Positions 1 through 10,826 of a stretch of DNA of 24,017 nt are shown here, piece after piece. Made by a program: the position numbers and the translations under genes. This stretch comes from CBDTYW01 sp965364735 (GTDB taxonomy: Bacteria > Actinomycetota > Nitriliruptoria > Nitriliruptorales > Nitriliruptoraceae). Below the pieces are notes generated by a model. It was not told where the DNA came from and did not search any database. It saw only the letters and a list, made by a program, of their open reading frames with translations. Every line of letters begins with the position of its first letter. The first letter of the stretch is position 1. The stretch lies in the NCBI GenBank assembly GCA_965364735.1, contig CBDTYW010000020.1, positions 1 to 24,017 of the forward strand, read 5' to 3'.

Positions 1-70
1 CCGGACGCTGCTCGGCCGGGACGCGCGCCGCAGCGACGCGGGCCCGTCGCGCTTCGTTGGATGCGGTCAT
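1..70 (-). CDS. N-terminal fragment of a divergent gene, function unknown
   Basis: A minus-strand frame opens with ATG at 70-68 and stays open to the window edge, giving 23 residues that begin MTASNEARRARVAAARVPAE. A GGGAG Shine-Dalgarno-like element lies at 82-78, seven bases upstream of the ATG. Composition (Ala/Arg-rich) fits a GC-rich soluble protein start, but 23 residues are too few to assign a family. It would share the 71-262 intergenic space with metH as a divergent pair. A chance open frame is possible in DNA this GC-rich; the well-placed ribosome site is the main support. Confidence 0.4.
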   Translation of the reverse strand, partial: MTASNEARRARVAAARVPAEQRP

Positions 71-250
71 CGAGCGGCTCCCGAGGGCTGCGGCATGCGG
101 CCATCTCCGGCCAGCGTGACACCCGAGCCGTCCCGCCGCCACCCTGCGCCCCCCGGGGCGTGCTGCGCGACCGCCAACGGATCGTCGGCCGCCGTGCGCT
201 GGTTCGCACCCAACCACCGGTGCAGTCGCGGGTCTCGCCACGCACCGGCG

Positions 251-256
251 TACGCT
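251..256 (+). promoter_or_regulatory. Putative -10 element for leaderless metH mRNA
   Basis: TACGCT fits the actinobacterial TANNNT -10 pattern and ends six bases before the metH ATG at 263. That is the spacing expected when transcription starts at the ATG itself. No Shine-Dalgarno sequence precedes this ATG, which agrees with a leaderless transcript. No convincing -35 box is visible. Confidence 0.4.
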
Positions 257-262
257 GGCGAC

Positions 263-3931
<3,669 letters not shown>

Positions 3932-3941
3932 GCTGGAACGG

Positions 3942-4018
3942 CCGTGGGCCGGTGTGCAGCACCGCCGCCCTTCCGGAGGGCTGAGCGGAGCCCTGCCGGA
4001 CGAGCTCTCCGCCCACGG
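3942..4018 (+). other. Folded RNA region after metH, possible three-way junction
   Basis: An outer stem CCGTGGGC (3942-3949) pairs with GCCCACGG (4011-4018). It encloses a small hairpin, CGGTG (3950-3954) with CACCG (3960-3964), and the long hairpin at 3972-4000. The elements nest without conflict, giving a compact junction 11 bases past the metH stop. It could be an elaborate terminator, a 3' stabiliser or a small RNA. High GC raises the rate of chance pairing. Confidence 0.35.
3972..4000 (+). terminator. Probable metH terminator hairpin
   Basis: An 11-bp stem (TCCGGAGGGCT with AGCCCTgCCGGA, one bulged G at 3995) closes a six-base loop, GAGCGG. It starts 41 bases after the metH stop. No U-tract follows, which is common for actinobacterial terminators, so function is inferred from strength and position. 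Confidence 0.5.
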
Positions 4019-4034
4019 GCAGCAGTGCGAGACC

Positions 4035-4058
4035 GTGACAGGGCGATCGCCCTGTCAC
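4035..4058. promoter_or_regulatory. 24-bp perfect palindrome
   Basis: GTGACAGGGCGA (4035-4046) is followed directly by its exact reverse complement (4047-4058), with no spacer. A spacerless perfect palindrome suits a dimeric DNA-binding protein better than an RNA hairpin. It lies about 390 bases before the polysaccharide operon start and about 100 after metH. Confidence 0.4.
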
Positions 4059-4434
4059 CAGCCGGCCAAGCATCTCCGTGACGCTGCGTGGGAGCAACAC
4101 GCGGACAGCGGCCAGATCGCCAGATCCGGGGCCAAACGGACACGGAGCGTGACCACCACGTTGGGCCGATCGGCCCGAAAATCGACGGAACGTGACCGAG
4201 CGCTACCCAGAGCGCCGAACCACCCCGCGCGCCTCACGCACGACTCTGTGCTGTGGCAACGCCACCCCCGCGAGACAGAAATGATGCCATGTCCCGCTTC
4301 AGGGCTGGTTGCGCCGAACCGCCGCCCGGACGGCCGATCGGCGGACCGAGCATCTTCCCCATTCGATCGACGGAGGTTGCGCTGGACCTCGTACGCCTCT
4401 AAACCTTGGACCCGCATCCTGTTGCGTCCCGTTC
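4059..4434. other. Gene-free leader of the polysaccharide operon
   Basis: No credible gene lies here; frames open on either strand have atypical composition and no ribosome site. It holds two further CGATCG-centred palindromes, GGGCCGATCGGCCC at 4163-4176 and GCCGATCGGC at 4333-4342. The word GTGAC recurs at 4078, 4149 and 4192. A possible promoter is TTGCGC at 4377 with TCTAAA at 4398, but the 15-bp spacing is short. A long untranslated leader for the operon is plausible. Confidence 0.4.
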
Positions 4435-4438
4435 GAGG
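4435..4438 (+). promoter_or_regulatory. Ribosome binding site fixing a TTG start
   Basis: GAGG lies six bases before TTG 4445, supporting that codon over the in-frame TTG at 4406, which has no such element. Confidence 0.5.
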
Positions 4439-4444
4439 TTGATC

Positions 4445-5134
4445 TTGCCGCCCATCACCACCCCGACGGCCCCTGCCGCGGTCGACGACGCGGTCACGGG
4501 CGTCTCCTGGTGGCGCTGGCCACGACTCGGCAAGCGCGTCTTCGACATGGTCTTCTCGACCCTCGCGCTGCTCCTGCTCGTCCCGGTGTTCCTGATGATC
4601 ATCCTGGCCGTGAGGATCTCCTCGCCCGGCCCGGCCATCTACCGGCAGCAGCGCATCGGCCGTAGCGGGAACCAGATCCGTGTCTACAAGTTCCGCACCA
4701 TGGTCACCGACGCCGAGGAGCGCCTCCGCGACCTCATGCGCAACGACCCGGCGGCACGGGCCGAGTACTCGGCCAACCACAAGCTCCGCCACGACCCCCG
4801 GGTGACCCGGATCGGTGGCTTCCTCCGCCGGACGAGCCTCGACGAGCTCCCGCAGTTCCTCAACGTCTGGCGTGGCCAGATGAGCATCGTCGGACCACGC
4901 CCGATGCTCCCCGACGAGCGCGACCGCTACGGCGATGCGCTCGAGCCGATCCTCCGGGTCCGGCCCGGCCTCACCGGCCTCTGGCAGGTCAGCGGCCGCA
5001 GCGACCTCGCCTACCCGGAGCGGGTCCGGCTCCAGGCGGACTGCGCGCTCCACTCCTCGCTGCGCACCGACCTGGTCATCGTCGGCAAGACCGTCTCCGT
5101 GATGCTGGCCGGGGAGTCCGCCGGTGCCTACTGA
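4445..5134 (+). CDS. Priming sugar-1-phosphate (polyprenyl phosphate) transferase
   Basis: Bacterial sugar transferase family (PF02397, WcaJ/RfbP/PglC-like). It moves a sugar-1-phosphate from a nucleotide sugar onto a lipid-phosphate carrier at the inner membrane face, the first committed step of repeat-unit synthesis. The 229-residue product is the short form: one hydrophobic reentrant segment near residues 33-54, preceded by KRVFDM, then the conserved catalytic region SSPGPAIYRQQRIG, YKFRTM, TSLDELPQFLNV, MSIVGPRP and the C-terminal RPGLTGLWQVSGR motif. It lacks the extra N-terminal membrane helices of long WcaJ-type members. The start is TTG 4445, with TTG 4406 as the alternative. It is the first gene of a six-gene plus-strand operon and overlaps the next gene by 11 bases. 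The sugar transferred cannot be read from sequence. Confidence 0.9.
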   Translation: MPPITTPTAPAAVDDAVTGVSWWRWPRLGKRVFDMVFSTLALLLLVPVFLMIILAVRISSPGPAIYRQQRIGRSGNQIRVYKFRTMVTDAEERLRDLMRNDPAARAEYSANHKLRHDPRVTRIGGFLRRTSLDELPQFLNVWRGQMSIVGPRPMLPDERDRYGDALEPILRVRPGLTGLWQVSGRSDLAYPERVRLQADCALHSSLRTDLVIVGKTVSVMLAGESAGAY

Positions 5135-6368
5135 GGCACACCTCGACCGCGCCACCGAACCCCGCCCCCGACGCGTCGTCCTGGTCAGCAACGGCCTCAC
5201 CCATGGTGGAGCCGAGACGCAGACCGTGCGGCTCGCCGAGGCGCTCGTGAGGCACGGAGACGAGGTCGCCGTGGTCTCGATCATGCCGTCGCTGGCGTAC
5301 GAGGAGCACCTGGCCGCGCTCGGGATCCCGGTGATGCACCTCGACCCGTCGCCGCGGGCACGCGCGCTCTCCTCGATGACCTCCGCGGTGTCGATGCTGC
5401 GTGGGCTGCGCCCCGACGTGGTCGTGTCGTTCGTCTACCAGGCGAACATCCTGGCACGCATCGCCGGCACGCTTGCCGGCGTGCCCGTCATCGTCAGCTC
5501 GATCCGCAACGAGCGGTTCGGCGGCCCCCGGCGTGAGCGCCTCGTCGCCGCGACGGACCGGTTCGCGACGGTCACCACCACGAACTCCCGGCGCGCAGCG
5601 GATCGGCTCACCTCCCAGGGCATCGTCCCGGCCGCCCGGCTGCGCGTCATCGGCAACGCGGTCGACGCTGCACGGTTCGACGCCGCCGCGCCCCGCTCGG
5701 CGACCCGTGCCGCGCTCGGGCTGAGCGACGACGCGTTCGTCTGGGCCTGCGTCGGTCGCCTCGAGGAGCAGAAGGACCATGCGACGCTCATCCGTGCCAT
5801 GGTCGACGTCCCGCGCGCCGAGCTGCTCGTCATCGGCCAAGGGCCGCTCGAGGAGGACGTGCGACGCGCCGTCGTCACGGCCGGGCTCGAGGCCCGCGTC
5901 CACCTGTTGGGGGTCCGCGACGACGTCGCGGACCTGATGGCTGCCAGCGATGCGCTCGTGCTCTCGTCGCGCCACGAAGGCCTCCCCAACGTCGTCATCG
6001 AAGCGATGCTCGCGCGACTCCCGGTCGTCGCGACGGCCGTCGGCGGGAGCCCTGAGCTCGTGGACGCGCCCGTCACCGGCCTGCTCGTCGACGCGGGCGA
6101 CGCGGACGCGCTGGCAGCGGCGATGCGCAAGATCACCGATCTCGACGCGGAGGATCGCGCGGCGATGGGTGACGCTGGTCGCGTCCGCGCCGAGCAGCTC
6201 GCCGGCCCGGACGCCGTGGGCGCTGCTTGGCTCGCGCTCATCGCCCGCTGCCAGACGACCCACGACGACCCGACCGCCATCTCCCGACGCGCATCCCGAC
6301 GCAGCCCGCTGCCGACTCCCGGGTCCGGCAGGCGGCCTCGCGCCAGCGTCGCCGACCTCAAGGGCTGA
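5124..6368 (+). CDS. Glycosyltransferase, GT4 family
   Basis: GT-B fold retaining glycosyltransferase of 414 residues, expected to add a sugar to the lipid-linked intermediate in the cytoplasm. The N-terminal acceptor domain starts VVLVSNGLTHGGAETQTVRLA. The C-terminal donor domain has VGRLEEQKDH and the EX7E motif (E285 and E293 in HEGLPNVVIEAM), followed by GGSPELVD. The GTG start at 5124 overlaps the upstream stop by 11 bases, with GGGGAG just before it, so the two genes are translationally coupled. The last 35 residues or so are Arg/Pro-rich and probably disordered. Linkage and donor sugar are unknown. Confidence 0.88.
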   Translation: MPTEAHLDRATEPRPRRVVLVSNGLTHGGAETQTVRLAEALVRHGDEVAVVSIMPSLAYEEHLAALGIPVMHLDPSPRARALSSMTSAVSMLRGLRPDVVVSFVYQANILARIAGTLAGVPVIVSSIRNERFGGPRRERLVAATDRFATVTTTNSRRAADRLTSQGIVPAARLRVIGNAVDAARFDAAAPRSATRAALGLSDDAFVWACVGRLEEQKDHATLIRAMVDVPRAELLVIGQGPLEEDVRRAVVTAGLEARVHLLGVRDDVADLMAASDALVLSSRHEGLPNVVIEAMLARLPVVATAVGGSPELVDAPVTGLLVDAGDADALAAAMRKITDLDAEDRAAMGDAGRVRAEQLAGPDAVGAAWLALIARCQTTHDDPTAISRRASRRSPLPTPGSGRRPRASVADLKG

Positions 6369-6371
6369 CCG

Positions 6372-7601
6372 ATGCGCCTCCTCTTCGTCAACACCCGCTC
6401 CGACGTGATCGCGGGCGCCAGCATCTGGATCCGCGACGTCGCCCTCGCGCTGCGTGAACGTGGGCACCACGTCGCGGTCGTCGCCGGTGGCGACGGTCCG
6501 TGGATCGAGGAGCTGCGCGAGCGTGGCCTCCCGGTCCGCACGCTCAGCCACCTCGTCCGCGACCCCTCGCCCCGCAACGACATCACGGCCATCCGTGAGC
6601 TCCGGACCGTGGTCGCCGAGGCCGACCCGGACGTGCTGATCTCCAACACCGCGAAGGCCGGCATCGTCGCGCGGATCGTCGGACGCCGCCTCGGCATCCC
6701 GGTCGTGCACGTCCCCCACGGGTGGGCGTTCGACGCCGGCATCCCCCGACGTGAACAGCTCGTCGCCAAGTTCGTGGAGCGCGCCGCAGCCAAGCTGCCC
6801 GCCACGATCCTGAACGTCTCGTCCTACGAGCGTGATCTCGCGATCGCCGCCAGGGTCGGCCGCCCGCGCGACCATCGGGTCATCCACAACGGCGTCCCCG
6901 ACACCCTCGTCCCGCTCGCGGAGCCAGGCCGCAGCCCTGCGCGCATCATCATGGTCGCGCGCTTCGAGGCGCAGAAGGATCACGCGACGCTCCTCCGTGC
7001 GCTCGCCGTCGTCAGACACCTCGAATGGAAGCTGGACCTCATCGGTACCGGCGATCTCCTCCCCGACATGCGCGACCTCGCGACCAGCTTGGGGATCGCC
7101 GCGCGTGTCAGCTTCCTCGGGCACTGTGACGACGTCGCCGAGCGCCTCGCAGACGCTCAGATCTTCGCCTTGGCGACCCACTGGGAGTCGTTCCCGCTGA
7201 GCATCCTCGAAGCCATGCGCGCGGGCCTGCCAGTCGTGGCGAGCAACGTCGGCGGCATCTCCGAGGCCGTCTCGCCCACGACCGGGGAGCTCGCTGCTGC
7301 GGGGAACCCCGAGGCCTTCGCGGCGGCGCTCACGCCGCTGCTCATCGACCCGGCAGAGCGAGCGCGACGCGGCACGAACGCCCGACAGCTCTGGGCGCAG
7401 CGGTTCACCCACGCCGACATGGTCGACAACGTCGAGCGGCTTCTCCTGGAAATCGTGGGAGCCGACACGGCCGACGGCACGCTCGATCACCCGGGCCATG
7501 TCGCGACGATCCGCGCCGCCGACACGTCCGAGGTGGACGGCGACGAGCCCCTCGTGACGATCCGGACGCTTCCCCACGCTGATCACGGAGTCCCTGCGTG
7601 A
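6372..7601 (+). CDS. Glycosyltransferase, GT4 family
   Basis: Second GT-B enzyme, 409 residues. The N-terminal domain begins MRLLFVNTRSDVIAGASIW, with the acceptor-side loop HVPHGWAFD. The donor domain shows ARFEAQKDHATLLRAL and EX7E with E272 and E280 (WESFPLSILEAM). The WESFP variant replaces the commoner EGxP seen in its two neighbours, so the three transferases are not recent duplicates. The ATG lies three bases after the upstream stop, with AAGGG seven or eight bases before it. About 40 residues at the C-terminus, after LLLEIVG, extend beyond the fold and look unstructured. Substrate unknown. Confidence 0.87.
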   Translation: MRLLFVNTRSDVIAGASIWIRDVALALRERGHHVAVVAGGDGPWIEELRERGLPVRTLSHLVRDPSPRNDITAIRELRTVVAEADPDVLISNTAKAGIVARIVGRRLGIPVVHVPHGWAFDAGIPRREQLVAKFVERAAAKLPATILNVSSYERDLAIAARVGRPRDHRVIHNGVPDTLVPLAEPGRSPARIIMVARFEAQKDHATLLRALAVVRHLEWKLDLIGTGDLLPDMRDLATSLGIAARVSFLGHCDDVAERLADAQIFALATHWESFPLSILEAMRAGLPVVASNVGGISEAVSPTTGELAAAGNPEAFAAALTPLLIDPAERARRGTNARQLWAQRFTHADMVDNVERLLLEIVGADTADGTLDHPGHVATIRAADTSEVDGDEPLVTIRTLPHADHGVPA

Positions 7602-8536
7602 GCCGAGACGGAACCATGACCACCGAGCTCAAGCTCCCGAACCTCATCATCGCCGGTGTCGGCAAGGCCGGGACCAGCTCGCTGTTCCACCTGCTCGGAC
7701 AGCACCCGGACATCTGCGCCAGCACGGTGAAGGAGGTGGAGTACTTCGCCCCGCTGCGGTATCCCGGTGGGGTCCTCGCACCTGTGGAGGACTACGCGGC
7801 GTGCGTGGCGCACGCGGCCGACGAGCCGTTCCGCATGGAGGCCACACCCCACTACTGCTATGGCGGACCGGACCTGGTCGCCGCGGTCCGCGACGTGTGC
7901 GGCGCCGACACCCGGATCGTGCTCAGCCTGCGCCAGCCCACCGAACGGCTGTGGTCGAACTTCACCTACATGCAGGCACGCGCTCTGCTCCCCCACGACC
8001 TGACGTTCTCCGACTGGGTCGACGAGGCGATGCTGCGCCACGCGACCCGCGAGGACCTCCTCCCCGAGCACCGGTTCCTCCGGCCGCTGCGCACCAGCCA
8101 GTACATGAGCTGGCTGCCGGACTGGTTCGACGCCTTCGGCGAGCACTGCCACGTGGTGTTCTTCGACGACCTCGTCGCCGACAGCCGCTCCGTCGCGGCC
8201 GACGTCCTGCGCTGGCTCGACCTCGACCCGACTCCGGCCGCCGACTTCGCCGACGAGGTCCGCAACCCCACGGTGGCCTCACGCAGCCCGGGCATCCAAC
8301 GACTCGCGTACGGTCTCAACGAACGGCTCGGCTCGTGGCTGCGCGAACGGCCGGAGCTCGTGGCCAAGCTGCGCGGCGCCTACCAGCGCATCAACGGCAC
8401 ATCGGCGTCCGCCACCCTGGACGACGCGAACCGCGCGAAGCTCGACGACTTCTACCGTGACGACCTGAACGCTCTGCGTGAGTACCTTGGTGCACGCGGG
8501 ACCGCGATGCCGGCATGGCTGAGCACGGCCGCCTGA
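7598..8536 (+). CDS. PAPS-dependent sulfotransferase
   Basis: Cytoplasmic sulfotransferase domain protein (Sulfotransfer family), 312 residues, expected to move sulfate from PAPS to a hydroxyl or amine. The 5'-phosphosulfate loop is GVGKAGTSSLF (residues 20-30). The 3'-phosphate site is RIVLSLRQPTERLWSNF, with R112 and S120. NodH-, heparan- and trehalose-type sulfotransferases share both motifs. The GTG at 7598 overlaps the previous stop as GTGA and has GGAG seven bases upstream; ATG 7616 is an alternative. Its place between glycosyltransferases and a uronate epimerase suggests the acceptor is a sugar of the glycan made here (inference). No PAPS synthesis gene lies in the window. Confidence 0.87.
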   Translation: MSRDGTMTTELKLPNLIIAGVGKAGTSSLFHLLGQHPDICASTVKEVEYFAPLRYPGGVLAPVEDYAACVAHAADEPFRMEATPHYCYGGPDLVAAVRDVCGADTRIVLSLRQPTERLWSNFTYMQARALLPHDLTFSDWVDEAMLRHATREDLLPEHRFLRPLRTSQYMSWLPDWFDAFGEHCHVVFFDDLVADSRSVAADVLRWLDLDPTPAADFADEVRNPTVASRSPGIQRLAYGLNERLGSWLRERPELVAKLRGAYQRINGTSASATLDDANRAKLDDFYRDDLNALREYLGARGTAMPAWLSTAA

Positions 8537-8565
8537 ACCCGCACCGAAGACGTGAAGGACGTGTC

Positions 8566-9621
8566 ATGACCAACCGGCAGGACGCTGTGTCGTCCGGCCC
8601 GCAGGAGCCCGTTGCGATGCAGCGCGTGCTCGTCACCGGCGGCGCCGGGTTCATCGGATCCCACACCTCCCGACGTCTCCTCGCCGACGGCGTCGAGGTC
8701 GTCGGCGTCGACAACCTCGACCCCTACTACGACCCTGCGCTCAAGCAGGACCGCGTGGACACGCTCACCGGCAGCGAGGGCTACCGCTTCGTGAGGATGG
8801 ACCTGTGTGACCGCGACGCGTTCCTCGACCTCGTCGAGGAGGTCCGCCCGGACACGATCATCCACCTTGCCGCGCAGCCCGGTGTCCGCCACTCGTTCAA
8901 GGACCCGTTCTCCTACGCGAGCAACAACCTCGTCGCCTACCTCAACGTCCTCGAGGCCACGCGCCGCAGCGAGGTCGGCCACCTGACCTACGCCTCCTCG
9001 TCGTCGGTCTACGCCAACAACCGCGTGCCGTTCAGCGTCGACGATCCGGCCGATCACCCGGTCTCGCTCTACGCAGCGACGAAGCGCTCCAACGAGCTCA
9101 TGGCCCACGCGTACGCAGACACCTACGGCATCGCCATGACCGGGCTGCGGTTCTTCACCGTGTACGGGCCGTGGGGCCGCCCGGACATGGCGTACTACAT
9201 CTTCACCAAGGCGATCCACGCCGGCGAGACGATCAACATCTTCGGCGACGGCGAGGCCGTGCGCGACTTCACCTACGTCGACGACATCGTCGAGGGCGTC
9301 GTGAGGATCGCCGCACGCCCGCCGGCCGGCGACCCCTCATGGGACCCGGAGAACCCGCTCATCGGGCGCTCCAACGCCCCGTGGCGCATCTACAACATCG
9401 GCCACGGCGGTCAGGCCACCGTGAACGAGATGATCACGATGCTCGAGGACGCGCTCAGCAAGAAGGCCGTCCGCAACTACACCGACACCGTCCCCGGCGA
9501 CGTGCCGCGGACTCACGCCGAGACGGACGACCTGAACACCCACATCGGGTTCACACCGTCCATCCCGCTCTCCGACGGCCTCGGTCGCTTCGTCGAGTGG
9601 TACCTCGCCCGCAACGGCTGA
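8566..9621 (+). CDS. NAD-dependent epimerase, UDP-glucuronate 4-epimerase type
   Basis: Extended short-chain dehydrogenase, 351 residues from ATG 8566. The Rossmann motif is TGGAGFIG (residues 23-30), followed by VDNLDPYYDPALK, and the catalytic tyrosine and lysine are Y169 and K173 (YAATK). The YYDPALK and YGPWGRPDMA signatures are characteristic of CapI/GAE-type UDP-glucuronate 4-epimerases, which make UDP-galacturonate; UDP-glucose and dTDP-glucose enzymes differ at these places. AAGGA at 8555-8559 supports the ATG at 8566. The frame is open back to 8515, and ATG 8617 is closer to the usual family start. It probably supplies an acidic donor sugar to the neighbouring transferases. Exact substrate is inferred from motif resemblance. 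Confidence 0.85.
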   Translation: MTNRQDAVSSGPQEPVAMQRVLVTGGAGFIGSHTSRRLLADGVEVVGVDNLDPYYDPALKQDRVDTLTGSEGYRFVRMDLCDRDAFLDLVEEVRPDTIIHLAAQPGVRHSFKDPFSYASNNLVAYLNVLEATRRSEVGHLTYASSSSVYANNRVPFSVDDPADHPVSLYAATKRSNELMAHAYADTYGIAMTGLRFFTVYGPWGRPDMAYYIFTKAIHAGETINIFGDGEAVRDFTYVDDIVEGVVRIAARPPAGDPSWDPENPLIGRSNAPWRIYNIGHGGQATVNEMITMLEDALSKKAVRNYTDTVPGDVPRTHAETDDLNTHIGFTPSIPLSDGLGRFVEWYLARNG

Positions 9622-9627
9622 CCGGCC

Positions 9628-10809
9628 ATGGAGCTCCGTCCCCGACCAGCCGCGGTGAGCGCGTCGCTGCTGCCGTCGCGTGACCTCCTCCTGTTCGCGC
9701 CCGACCTCAGCGGTGGCGGAGCCGAGCGGGTCACGGCCGTGCTCGCGGGCGAGCTCGCCCGTCGCGGCCACACGGTCCGTCTCGCCCTGGCCAAGGCCCG
9801 CGGTCCCCTCGTCGACATGGTCAAGCAGGCCTCTCCCGCCAACCCGGTCCTCGTCATCGACCTCGACGCGAGCCGCACCGCCGCCGCCGCCCCCGCGCTC
9901 GCGCAGCTCATCCGCGGGAACGAGCCGGACGTGATCATCAGCGCGCTCTGGCACGCCAACGTCACCGCCGTCGCGGCGCGCAAGCTCGCCGGTGCGTCCG
10001 TGCCGTTGATCGTCTGCGAGCACAACTCGCTCGTGCAGCGCCAGGCGCTGGCGAAGAACACGCGCGTGAAGTACCTGATGGAGCCGCTCATGCGGCGCAC
10101 CTACGGGGCCGCTCAGGCGGTCGTCGCCGTCTCCGAAGGCGCCGCTGCTGAGCTGGCCGACACGCTGCGCTGGCCGGCGGAGCGCATCGACGTGGTGGCG
10201 AACCCGGTCGTCGACCCCCAGCTGCGCGCACGTGCAGCCGAGCCGTCCGGCCACCCGTGGGCCGAGGACCCGGACGTGAACCTCGTCGTCGCGATCGGGC
10301 GCCTGACCCCGCAGAAGGGCTTCGACGTCCTGATCGAAGCCATGGCGCGCCTCGGTGAGGACCACCCGGCGCGCCTCGTCATCCTGGGCGAGGGCGATGA
10401 CCGACCCAAGCTCCAGGAACAGATCCGGCGCCTCGACCTCGGCCACCGCGTGTCCCTGCCCGGCTACGTCGACAACCCCGCCGCGTACCTCGGCGACGCC
10501 GACGCGTTCGTCCTGTCCTCGCGCTACGAGGGCCTGCCCACCGTGCTGATCGAGGCGTTGGCCATCGGGACCCCGATCGTCGCGACTCGCTGCCCGACCG
10601 GCCCGGACGAGATCCTCGACGGGGGCCGATGGGGCCGCCTCGTCGAGGTCGAGAACCCCGTGGCGATCGCGAACGCGCTCGCCGAAACCCTGGCCCACGG
10701 CGCTGAGCCTGCGCCGGAGAGCGCCGTCGCGCCCTTCACCGTCGCCGCGGCATGTGACGCCTACGAACGGGTCCTCGGACGCGTCCTCGGCCTCGGGACG
10801 CACCCCTGA
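9628..10809 (+). CDS. Glycosyltransferase, GT4 family (PglH/PglJ-like)
   Basis: Third GT-B transferase of the operon, 393 residues. The glycine-rich N-terminal loop is LLLFAPDLSGGGAERVTAVLA, of the kind found in GalNAc and other hexosamine transferases of the GT4 family. The donor domain has AIGRLTPQKGFDVLIEA, LGEGDDRPKL and EX7E with E301 and E309 (YEGLPTVLIEAL), then RCPTGPDEIL. The CPTGPDEIL signature is common in the PglH/PglJ branch. It starts six bases after the epimerase stop with no strong ribosome site, suggesting coupling. It is the last plus-strand gene of the operon and meets an opposing gene 17 bases later. Confidence 0.87.
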   Translation: MELRPRPAAVSASLLPSRDLLLFAPDLSGGGAERVTAVLAGELARRGHTVRLALAKARGPLVDMVKQASPANPVLVIDLDASRTAAAAPALAQLIRGNEPDVIISALWHANVTAVAARKLAGASVPLIVCEHNSLVQRQALAKNTRVKYLMEPLMRRTYGAAQAVVAVSEGAAAELADTLRWPAERIDVVANPVVDPQLRARAAEPSGHPWAEDPDVNLVVAIGRLTPQKGFDVLIEAMARLGEDHPARLVILGEGDDRPKLQEQIRRLDLGHRVSLPGYVDNPAAYLGDADAFVLSSRYEGLPTVLIEALAIGTPIVATRCPTGPDEILDGGRWGRLVEVENPVAIANALAETLAHGAEPAPESAVAPFTVAAACDAYERVLGRVLGLGTHP

Positions 10810-10826
10810 CCGTGCTCGCCCGGAAC

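Noticed and set aside
71..262. Cobalamin riboswitch upstream of metH
   Set aside because: No recognisable B12-box sequence or matching stems seen by eye, and the -10 placement implies a leaderless mRNA. A covariance search would settle it.
3954..4442. 162-residue open frame in the gap before the glycan operon
   Set aside because: Atypical composition, no ribosome site, crosses the strong hairpin and the 24-bp palindrome, and overlaps the probable promoter of the next gene.
5076..7586. 836-residue minus-strand open frame opposite the glycosyltransferases
   Set aside because: Arg/Asp/Gly/Val-rich mirror of GT4 genes whose EX7E and nucleotide-binding motifs are intact on the plus strand.
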